Assembly (NCBI RefSeq): GCF_014205275.1
Contig: NZ_JACHND010000001.1
Span: forward strand, 2,480,001-2,544,000
Direction: 5' to 3'
DNA: 64,000 nucleotides
DNA from: Sphaerisporangium siamense
Lineage (GTDB): Bacteria; Actinomycetota; Actinomycetes; Streptosporangiales; Streptosporangiaceae
Shown here: one piece after another, positions 52,060 to 60,100 of the stretch
Layout of the letters: each line of letters opens with the position of its first letter
Numbering within the stretch: position 1 is the first letter of the stretch
The notes under the pieces: generated by a model
Database searches by the model: none
What the model was told of the DNA's origin: nothing
What the model saw: the letters and a program-made list of their open reading frames with translations, nothing else
Program-made: the position numbers and the translations under genes

Positions 52060-52100
52060 AGGTGGCCGGGCGCACGCGGGGGGCGGGCGCCCGGCCACCT
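52060..52100. terminator. 14-bp hairpin after M28 copy 2
   Basis: AGGTGGCCGGGCGC pairs with GCGCCCGGCCACCT around a 13-nt loop. It lies between the peptidase and the convergent anchor-type protein gene and resembles the hairpin after copy 1. Confidence 0.75.
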
Positions 52101-52107
52101 CAGCGGA

Positions 52108-53835
52108 TCAGATGATCGGGCAGGTCTGCCCGGGAACGGTGAGCGACGCCCGCGCGTGGCTCACGATGACCTCCACGCCCGCGAGCGTGCGGACGTGGAT
52201 CGCGTTGACCGTCACGCCCCGGCCGCCGGGCCCGGGCACCTGCTCGTTCACGACCACCTTGGCCACCTGCGGGATGTCGACCGTCAGGTTGACCTCCGGG
52301 TCCACGACCTGCCTGCCGTTGATCCTGAGGTTGGTCAGCCGCACCCCGCCCGCCGCGGTGACCTTGCCCGTGTCGTCGTCGGCGGCCTTCGCCGTGGCGA
52401 CGATCTCATCGGCGGTGATCACGCCGCGCAGCAGGTCGAGGCGGGCCGTCGTGGCCGAGGCCGTGGCCGTGCGCAGCCCCGCGGCGTCCACCACCCCCGA
52501 GGCCCGGGTCGTGAGCACCGCCAGAGAGCCCAGGCCGGGGACCGGCGCGCCGGCGAGCGTGTTCCGGTCCTCGCCGGGCTTGGTGGCGCAGGAGAGGTCG
52601 GACGGCGCCAGCGGCGGGATGCCGACCGGCGGCGTGGACGCCTTCACGCCGTACGCGTGGGCGTCGAAGACCAGCACCGGCGGGACGAAGCGCACGCGCG
52701 CGCACGCGGGGAGCAAGACGCCCGCGTGGGCGGCCAGATCGTCCGCGCACGTCTCGTACGTGCCCGCGCGGGCCGCGGTGACCTCGACCTTCGCCGTGCA
52801 GGACGCCGTGCCCTTGGGCAGCGTGCCCGTCACCTTGACCTGCCCCGCCGACGGGGTCACGGTCGCGTCCGCGCACGTGGTGGCCGGGGTCGCGCCCGTC
52901 GGCGCGAGGCCCGCAGGGAGCCGCTCGGTGAACGACCAGCCCTTCTTCACCGCGAGCTCACTGGTGTTGGTGATCGTGAAGGTGAGCGTGACGGGCTTGC
53001 CGACCTCGGCGGAGGCGGGGGAGTAGTCCACGTCGAGCTGCGGGGTGACGTCCAGGACGCGGACGTTGTCGTAGGCGTGGTCGTTGCCGTACCCGCTGCC
53101 CTGGAAGTTGACCAGCCGGAGCCCGACCGTGGACCCGCCGAACAACACCGGGCCGTCGCTGGTGTAGGTGCCGACCGCTATGCCGTCGATGACCGTGGAC
53201 GCGTCCACGCACGGCTCGATCGGCGTCGTGAAGGTGGGCACCGCCTTCCCGCCGTCGAGCAGGTAGAACCCCAGCTTGGCGTGGTTGGCGTAGCAGTTCA
53301 CCTCCGCCACGTCGACCGAGAAGGTCAGGAAGCGGTCCGGCGCGCCGATCGGGACGGGCTTGGCCGCCTGGATCTGCGTCTTGCCCGCGCCCGGGTCGGC
53401 GTGGGTGTAGGCGGTCACGGCGTGGTTGGTCTGCGGGTCGCCGCCCGCCCACTTGCCGAGCGTGCCGGCGAGCTGCTTGACCGAGCCCCACCAGCCGCCG
53501 CAGCCGGTGGCGGGCGGCACGGCGTCCGGGGCCTGCCGCGACACGATCCAGCCGTTGCAGTTCGCCAGGAAGGCCGGGTCGGCGGTGTAGGTCTGCGTGA
53601 CGGGCGCGGTGCCCGTGTAGCCGGTGACGAGGGTCGGCGTGCCGCCCTGCCCGTTCTCGAAGCTCTCGGCGAAGACGACCCTCGGTGCCTTGGGCGCGGC
53701 GAGCGCCCCCGCCTGTGCCGGGGAGTGCGCCTGAAGGACGACGATCGTTGTGGCCGACAGGACGAGCGCGGCGAACCCGGCGGGCGCGCCACGCCGTGTG
53801 CCCGGCGCGCGACCGCGTACGCGTGAATGTCTCAC
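52108..53835 (-). CDS. secreted choice-of-anchor P / DUF11-type surface protein
   Basis: A 575-residue exported protein. The signal peptide (about 1-42) contains FAALVLSATTIVVLQAHSPAQA. The next part (about 52-250) is a lectin/jelly-roll-like region with an FAESFENGQGGTPT start. A DUF11-type Ig repeat lies at about 265-380 (PASAEVGKPVTLTFTITNTS). A choice-of-anchor domain (about 390-570) has Ala/Val/Thr-rich strands ending in LTVPGQTCPII. Several conserved Cys probably form disulfides. No LPXTG or membrane anchor is seen. Such proteins coat actinomycete surfaces; the function is unknown. It converges on the peptidase pair. Confidence 0.8.
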   Translation of the reverse strand: MRHSRVRGRAPGTRRGAPAGFAALVLSATTIVVLQAHSPAQAGALAAPKAPRVVFAESFENGQGGTPTLVTGYTGTAPVTQTYTADPAFLANCNGWIVSRQAPDAVPPATGCGGWWGSVKQLAGTLGKWAGGDPQTNHAVTAYTHADPGAGKTQIQAAKPVPIGAPDRFLTFSVDVAEVNCYANHAKLGFYLLDGGKAVPTFTTPIEPCVDASTVIDGIAVGTYTSDGPVLFGGSTVGLRLVNFQGSGYGNDHAYDNVRVLDVTPQLDVDYSPASAEVGKPVTLTFTITNTSELAVKKGWSFTERLPAGLAPTGATPATTCADATVTPSAGQVKVTGTLPKGTASCTAKVEVTAARAGTYETCADDLAAHAGVLLPACARVRFVPPVLVFDAHAYGVKASTPPVGIPPLAPSDLSCATKPGEDRNTLAGAPVPGLGSLAVLTTRASGVVDAAGLRTATASATTARLDLLRGVITADEIVATAKAADDDTGKVTAAGGVRLTNLRINGRQVVDPEVNLTVDIPQVAKVVVNEQVPGPGGRGVTVNAIHVRTLAGVEVIVSHARASLTVPGQTCPII

Positions 53836-54320
53836 GTGCGTAATCCCTTCTGTTGACCGGACGACGTCACCGAATGTAAATGCTCGGGAACGGAGAGCGG
53901 ATCTCGGTCAGGGCATGGAATTCGCATCGATTTGGAAAACAGCAGGCGCGGCCGATGGCGGTAATGTGCCCCGTATTACCGGCCGAAATCGGGAAACCCG
54001 GGCCGGGTTTTCCGTCCGGGTGCGAGTGCGGTGATCTAGCTGCTCAGCCGCATGATCGTGACGTTGTGCGGCGTCTGTGGTCGCTGGTGTCGCCTAAGGG
54101 AAATCTGCGGAAGCATCCTACTTCGGCGTGATTTTTCAGCCGTAGCGATATGGGGGCATATTTCGGGATGCACACGCGCTCATCGGACCGGTATCCCTGG
54201 GCAATACGGTCCCGGCGGCGAAAAGTGAAAGGCCTCGCGGCGGAAGCCGGGCCGTGCTGGGGTTGGCTCTCAGCAAAGGGGCGAAATACGGGATCTCTCG
54301 GCAAAAGTGCCGAACATGAT
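53836..54320. other. 485-bp gene-poor region
   Basis: Upstream flank of the anchor-type protein gene. AT-richer patches at 53870-53950 and 54110-54230 may hold promoters. Short ORFs here show no coding bias or ribosome-binding sites, so none is called. Confidence 0.4.
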
Positions 54321-54358
54321 GAAGACGGCGCCCGCTCGTCCGGCGGCGCGCCGTCTTC
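54321..54358 (-). terminator. hairpin after the 29-residue ORF
   Basis: GAAGACGGCGC pairs with GCGCCGTCTTC (11 bp). On the minus strand it lies 43 bp after the small ORF stop, supporting that ORF as a transcribed unit. Confidence 0.65.
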
Positions 54359-54400
54359 CTAAGCCTGGGCCCTCGGCCCGGACGCTGTTCCGGCGGCCGC

Positions 54401-54490
54401 TCAGGCGCTGGTGACCATGAGGGCGAGGCCGATCAGTACGATAATGGGGATCAGCCACATCACGACCTCTACTGCGAACTCCTTGTACAC
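54401..54490 (-). CDS. 29-residue single-helix membrane peptide
   Basis: A tiny ORF starting with GTG at 54490, preceded by GAGGAGAAGGAC, a near-perfect ribosome-binding site. It encodes VYKEFAVEVVMWLIPIIVLI and then GLALMVTSA, one transmembrane helix with an acidic N-terminal end. A terminator follows. There is no recognised family. The call rests on the strong ribosome-binding site, uninterrupted hydrophobic helix and downstream hairpin. It could be a membrane-inserting small regulator or a subunit-like peptide. Confidence 0.6.
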   Translation of the reverse strand: MYKEFAVEVVMWLIPIIVLIGLALMVTSA

Positions 54491-54621
54491 GTCCTTCTCC
54501 TCACGATGATCCGTAGCGCCGCGAATGGCTCCGATGCAGCTTAACCGGCCCACCGCACCGAAACGAGAGCCCCACCACCGTCCCCGTGGCCTCGCCGGGG
54601 CACCGGCGCGAAAGATCTATC

Positions 54622-55476
54622 TCATGGCACGTCCCGGAAGTCGTGGTGAGGTCGACCCCGCCGGACGCGTTCATCCGGAGATCGCCGCGTAAGGCCCTTC
54701 TCGGCGAAGCGGTTCCAGACCGCTACGACGGCAAGGGAGACGGCGAGCAGCGCGACGCTTCCGGCGATGTCGAGTACGTAGTGGTTTCCCGTGACGAGCA
54801 CGACCGCCACCATGCCCAGCGGGAAGATCCACGCCAGCGGCGCTCCGCGCGGGTGGGAGTCGCGCAGCGCGTACCACACGGCGTACGCGCACCACAGCGA
54901 CCAGCCGACGTGCATGCTGGGCATCGCGGTGAACACACTGGCGCCGCCGGACGCGTCCCGGGTGGCGTGGCCGCCGAAGATGTCGTACGTGGCGATGATG
55001 TCGACGACGCCCGGGAGCGCGAACCGCGGCGGCGACATGGGCACCGCCCAGTAGACGGGCAGCACGAGGATGGTCATCGCCACGAGGGTCCGGCGCACCC
55101 TGAGGTAGACCTCGGCGTGCCGGACGAAGACCCACACGAGCACACCGAAGAGTGCGAGGTAGTAGAGGCGGTAGTAGTACACCGCCGGCTGGATCAGGAA
55201 CGGATGTTCGGTCAGCCATCGGTTCGCCCCCAGCGCGATGTCCAGGTGGAGGGCGCGCTCGATGGACTGCAGGGTCAGGGCGTTGGCGGTCGCGACCGCG
55301 GCGTCCGTCGCCACGACGGCGTGAACCCGCGAGAACAGCAGGATCACCAGCAGCAGGAAGGCCGCTTCCACGAGCGGGGCCGGGCGCCCGCCGCCTCTGC
55401 CGGCGAGTACGGCGGACCGGACGCCCGAGAGCAGGCGCGATAAGCCGCCGGGGTCCACCTCACGCGAATTGATCAT
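54622..55476 (-). CDS. PAP2-superfamily membrane phosphatase/transferase (AUR1-like)
   Basis: A 284-residue protein with about six membrane helices. The PAP2 motifs are visible: PMSPPRFALPG (first, in the AUR1/inositolphosphotransferase form), AMPSMHVGWSLW (second, His of SMH) and GNHYVLDIAGS (third, His/Asp). It would transfer or remove phospho-head groups at the membrane surface. The PPR variant suggests the inositolphosphotransferase-like group over undecaprenyl-PP phosphatase. ATG at 55476. It lies next to the split RibD pair, apparently by chance. Confidence 0.87.
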   Translation of the reverse strand: MINSREVDPGGLSRLLSGVRSAVLAGRGGGRPAPLVEAAFLLLVILLFSRVHAVVATDAAVATANALTLQSIERALHLDIALGANRWLTEHPFLIQPAVYYYRLYYLALFGVLVWVFVRHAEVYLRVRRTLVAMTILVLPVYWAVPMSPPRFALPGVVDIIATYDIFGGHATRDASGGASVFTAMPSMHVGWSLWCAYAVWYALRDSHPRGAPLAWIFPLGMVAVVLVTGNHYVLDIAGSVALLAVSLAVVAVWNRFAEKGLTRRSPDERVRRGRPHHDFRDVP

Positions 55477-55528
55477 GGCTCTTTGGACGGAGCCCGCGCG
55501 CCGGAAGTTCGCGCCTACCCCGGGGTGA

Positions 55529-56026
55529 TCACTTCTCGAAGAGGTGGGCGTTCACCTGGCGGGCTTCGGAGGCCAGGGAGGGCACCTCCGTCACCTGGCG
55601 GCCGGACCGGCGGAGGGTCTCCGTGCCGGTGCAGTCGGCGAAGAGGTCGGGTTCGCGCCAGGCGAAGACGACGCGGGGGATGGGCGTGGCGAGGATCAGG
55701 GCGGTGCAGCCGCGCGGGCGGGAGGCGCGGGTGGTGCAGGGTTCCAGCGAGGTGTAGAGGGTGGCGGTGGCCAGGCGGGGGTCGTCCGGTGCCAGCTTGG
55801 CGAGCGCGGCCTCTTCGGCGTGGTCGTGGGGGTCGGACTCGCGCGAGTAGCCGGTGGCGAGCACCTCGCCGTCGTCGCCGACGATGACGCATCCCACGGC
55901 GAACGCGGTGAAGGAGGTCGGGCAGCGGCGCGCGAGCTCGACGCACTCCCGCAGCCGCCGCGCGTCCTCGCCCGTGGCCCCGCCCACGTCGGAGCCGGAG
56001 GGGGTCGGTGGGGTGGAGTGGGTCAT
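55529..56026 (-). CDS. RibD-like deaminase domain protein
   Basis: A 165-residue zinc deaminase. The ligands are His/Glu in DHAEEAALAKL and two Cys in EPCTTRASRPRGCTALIL. The spacing of nine residues between those Cys resembles the RibD-type diaminohydroxyphosphoribosylaminopyrimidine deaminase, which has eight. Its ATG at 56026 overlaps the TGA of the upstream reductase gene (ATGA), so translation is coupled. The two genes together equal a split RibD. Alternatively the pair acts in another purine- or pyrimidine-related pathway; other riboflavin genes are absent here. Confidence 0.82.
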   Translation of the reverse strand: MTHSTPPTPSGSDVGGATGEDARRLRECVELARRCPTSFTAFAVGCVIVGDDGEVLATGYSRESDPHDHAEEAALAKLAPDDPRLATATLYTSLEPCTTRASRPRGCTALILATPIPRVVFAWREPDLFADCTGTETLRRSGRQVTEVPSLASEARQVNAHLFEK

Positions 56027-56709
56027 GAGGGGGCCTCCGTGGGGTGGTAGCGCAGGAGGACCACGTCGCCGAGGGGACGGGCCTCGGCCAGGCGCAGGGG
56101 GTGGGCGGGGTCGTACGGGAAGACGCCGCCGGCGACGAAGCGGGGCGCCGCGGGGTCGCCGACGAAGAACGGGGCGACGACCAGGTGCAGCTCGTCCACC
56201 AGGCCGGCGGAGAGGAACAGGGTGTGCACGGCCTGGCCGCCTTCGACCATGAGCCGGCGCACGCCGCGGGACCACAGGTCGGCGAGGAGGCCGGGCAGGT
56301 CCAGCGGGTCGCCGGCGTCCACGACGGTGGCCACGCCGCCCAGCCGGGCACGGGCCTTGTCGGCGCAGGGGCTCTCGGCGTAGACGATCTTCTCGACGTC
56401 GCCGAGGGTGAAGAAGCGGCGGCCGGGGCCGAGGTCGCCGTCGCGGGTCAGGGTGACCTTGAGCGGCGTCTCGGGCAGCCCCCTGCGGACGCGGTCCGCG
56501 CGCCGGGCGGCGGAGCGCACGAGCAGCCGGGGATCGTCGGCGCGGATGGTGCCGGGACCCACGAGGATGGCGTCGCAGCCCGCGCGCACCTCGTCGACGC
56601 GGTCGAAGTCGGCGTCGTTGGACAGGGCGAGCGGCGTGCCCGAGGTGTCGTCGATGTGGCCGTCGATCGACATCGCGACCGACAGCAGGACGTACGGGCG
56701 ACTCGTCAC
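56023..56709 (-). CDS. RibD C-terminal-type reductase (dihydrofolate-reductase fold)
   Basis: A 228-residue NADPH-dependent reductase. The start YVLLSVAMSIDGHIDDTSGT, GCDAILVGPGTIRADDPRLL and VRRLMVEGGQAVHTLFL match the RibD_C family, which reduces ribosylamino-pyrimidine to ribitylamino-pyrimidine in riboflavin synthesis. GGAGG lies about 7 bases before the GTG at 56709. Gene order is reductase then deaminase, the reverse of the domain order in bifunctional RibD. Relatives in antibiotic clusters and folate metabolism show that the substrate may differ. Confidence 0.88.
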   Translation of the reverse strand: MTSRPYVLLSVAMSIDGHIDDTSGTPLALSNDADFDRVDEVRAGCDAILVGPGTIRADDPRLLVRSAARRADRVRRGLPETPLKVTLTRDGDLGPGRRFFTLGDVEKIVYAESPCADKARARLGGVATVVDAGDPLDLPGLLADLWSRGVRRLMVEGGQAVHTLFLSAGLVDELHLVVAPFFVGDPAAPRFVAGGVFPYDPAHPLRLAEARPLGDVVLLRYHPTEAPS

Positions 56710-56887
56710 CGGGGACCTCCACGACGGATGCCATCCATCATGGACCCGGCCGCCCGGGAACACCCATTCGCCCCCGCCGGGGCGGGCGGAAGACGACGCG
56801 GGATCGCGGGCGGTGGGAGCGGGGATCGCGGGGCGGGGAGGCCGTCCGGCGTCTGGACGGACGCCGGTGACGTCCGCCCCGGGCGGG

Positions 56888-57004
56888 TCAGGCGTGCTGC
56901 GGGGCGGTGGCCTTGTCGATCCAGGTCTGGACGAGGCGGATGACGATGGCCTCGGCGAGAATCACGGCGGCCTTGGCCAGCACGGAGGCAAGGAAGTTGT
57001 ACAT
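56888..57004 (-). CDS. 38-residue amphipathic small protein
   Basis: A small ORF starting with ATG at 57004, with TGAGG about 6 bases upstream. It encodes MYNFLASVLAKAAVILAEAI and then VIRLVQTWIDKATAPQHA, one long hydrophobic-amphipathic helix. It begins 107 bp after the P-type ATPase stop on the same strand and is flanked by the riboflavin-type pair. It resembles neither a known toxin peptide nor an enzyme. The call is moderate: good ribosome-binding site and coherent helix only. Confidence 0.55.
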   Translation of the reverse strand: MYNFLASVLAKAAVILAEAIVIRLVQTWIDKATAPQHA

Positions 57005-57110
57005 GGGAACCTCACAGGACATTTGGGTTGCTTCATCCATGATGAGGGATGTCTGTAGTGCTTTGTCCGGATTGAGGTGACCGTTCGGTGAACGATTGGT
57101 GACCTGCTTG

Positions 57111-60100
57111 TCACGCCCCGCCCGGCCGGCCGAGCAGCCGCGTCGCCAGGCCCGCCGCCGTGCCTCCCGCCAGCCCGATGCCCCACGCCACCGGCCCCAC
57201 GGGACGGCAGCCGAACACGTGGCTCAGCCCCGGCACGGAGATCACCACGAACAGCGACGCCAGCGACACCGACGCCGCGAGCAGCACCGTGCGGTCCCTG
57301 CCCCCGGCCGCCACGGTCTGGGCGAGCTGGGCCACCACCAGGCCGATCAGCCCCACCGTGTCCGCGCGTGACGCCGTCCCGGTGTAGCGGGCGAACGTCC
57401 AGGCCAGCGAGGCGGCGGCGGCCGTGGTGGCGGCCCGCGCGTAGATGTCCCGGTTGAGCGCCTCGCCCAGCGACGCCTCCGGCCCCTCCGACAGCAGCGT
57501 CTCCGGGCTCGTCGCGCTCGGCGGGCGCACGGCGACGGCGAGCGCGGGCAGCATGTCGGTGAGCAGGTTCACCAGCAGGAGCTGGCGGGCGTTCAGCGTG
57601 TTGCGCCCGGCCAGCAGGTTGGACCCGACCGTGAAGACGATCTCGCCCAGGTTGCCGCCGAGCAGGATGCCGAGCGCGTCGCGGACCGAGCTCCACATCG
57701 CCCGCCCCTCGACGATGGCCTCCACGATCGTCTCGATGCGGTCGTCGGTCACCACGACGTCCGCGGAGGCCCGCGCGGCGGGCGTGGCGCGCGACCCGAG
57801 CGCCACCCCGACGTCGGCGAGCCGGATCGCCGGGGCGTCGTTGGCGCCGTCGCCGGTCACGGCGACCACCTTGCCCGCCCGCTGGAGGCCCGCGACGATG
57901 CGCGCCTTGTGGGCGGGCGTGACCCGGGCGAAGACCGACACCTCCGGCAGCACCTTCGCCAGCGCGGCGTCGTCCAGCCGGTCGAGCTGCGGCCCCGTCA
58001 TGATCCGCGGTCCGTTGACGACGTTCAGCTCCGCGGCGATGGCCTCGGCCGTGCTCGGGTGGTCCCCCGTGATCATGACGATGCGGACGCCGGCCCGCGC
58101 CAGCCGCGCGACGCTGCGCGCCGCCGTGGGCCTGACCGGGTCGGCGAGGCCGAGGAACCCCAGGAAGCACAGCCCGTCGATGCGCGACTCGTCCAGGTCC
58201 AGCCGGCCGGAGGCGGCCCGCTCCGCGACGGCGAGCACGCGCAGCCCCTGCTGGGCGAGCCGGTCGACCTCCTTGGCCAGGGTGGCGGCGGCCTCGTCGT
58301 CCAGGGGCGCCACCTGGCCGTCGCTGAGCATCGTGCCGCAGCGGGTGAGCACGACCTCGGGCGCGCCCTTCACGGTGAGCACGTGCGGACGCCCGCCGCG
58401 CCCCCGCGTGCCGCGCCGGGACGCCGGCGCGGTGCCGAGCACGGCGTGGTAGCCCCGCGCCGACTCGAACGGCAGCTCCGCGACGCGCCGCCACCCGGGC
58501 AGGCCCTCGGTGGGGTCCACGCCGAGCCGTGCCGCCCCCTCCATCACCGCCCGGTCGGTGGGGTGGGGGACGACCCCCTCGCCCTCGGGCTTCGGCCCCG
58601 CCCGCAGCGCCGCCGCCAGGACGCGCCGGTAGTCGTCGGGCAGGGCGTCGGCGGGAAGCTCCACACGCCCGTCGGAGATGCCGCGCAGGCTGATGTGCCC
58701 CTGGGTGAGGGTGCCGGTCTTGTCGAAGCACAGGACGTCCACGCGTCCGAGCGCCTCGATCGTCGAGGGGTTGCGCACCAGGGTCTCGCGGGTGGACAGC
58801 CGCTTGGCCGCGGCCAGCTCGGCCACGGTGGCGATGAACGGCAGCCCTTCCGGGACGGCGGCCACGGCCAGGTTCACGGCGGGGGCGAGCGCGCTCGCGA
58901 GCGGGGAGCGGCGCAGCAGGTTGGTGGCCATGAGCAGCACGCCCGACCCGACGGCGACCGGCATGATCTGCCTGCTCAGCGCGCGCAGCCGCAGTTCCAC
59001 GCCCGTCGGCGGCACCTGCCCGCGCTCGAACTCGGCCATGCGCCGCGCCTCGGTGGCCGGGCCGGTCGCCACGACCACGGCCAGGCACTCGCCCGCGGCC
59101 ACGGTGGTGCCCTGGTACACCATGGAGCTGCGCTCGGCCACCGCGAGCGCCGCCGTGGGCAGGACGGACTTGGCCACGAGCCGCGACTCCCCGGTGAGCG
59201 GCGCCTCGTCCACCTCCACGCCCCTGGCCTTGAGCACGCGGCAGTCGGCGGGGACGGCGTCGCCGGAGCGCAGTTCGATCACGTCCCCGGGGACGAGGTC
59301 GTCGGCGGTGGCGGACACCGTCCCCGAGGGGCGCCGTACCCGTACGGAGATGGCGGTGGCGCCGGTGAGGCGGTGGAGCGCCCGGTCGGCGTTGTGGCGC
59401 TGGGCGCCGCCGATCAGCCCGTTGACGGCCAGCACCCCCGCGATGAGCACCGCGTCCAGGGCCGAGCCCACCGACGCCGACACGCCCGCCGCGGTGGCGA
59501 GCACGGGGGTCAGGGGGTTGGCGAGCTCCTCGGCGGTCGCCCGGAGCAGGGGCAGGCGGACGGCGCGCGGCCGGGGGCGCGGGCCCTCCACGCGGCTCGC
59601 GGCCTCCTCCGCGGTGAGCCCGGACGGGCAGGAAGACAGGCGTTCCAGCACGTCCGAGGCGGGCAGCGCGTGCCAGGGGGTGCGGCCGGCCCGCTCGGGC
59701 AGCCGTCCGCGGCCGAGGTCGCGCCCCGACCAGGCGCCGGTGGCCAGGGCGGCCAGGGACGCGCAGTCCCCGGCGAGCTGCACCCGGCGCACCGCTCCGG
59801 CGGCCGGGCCGAGCACGGTGAGCCCGGCGCCGACCGCGGCCCCGGCGGCGGAGACCTTCATGCCGCGGCGGCTCGCGACCCTCGCGGGGGCGAAGGCGGT
59901 GAGCAGCATGTGGGCGATCTCGGGCCCGCCGATCACGTGGGCGTCCCACGGCGTGCGGTCCGGTGCCGCGATCAGGCCGATGCCGAGGTCGGCCTCGCGC
60001 AGCCCGCGGCGCGGGCGGGCGGCGACCACCGCGACCGCGTGGCCGTCCTCCTGGAGGGCGCGCACGGACCGGGCCAGCCGGTCGCCGCCGGGTACGGACC

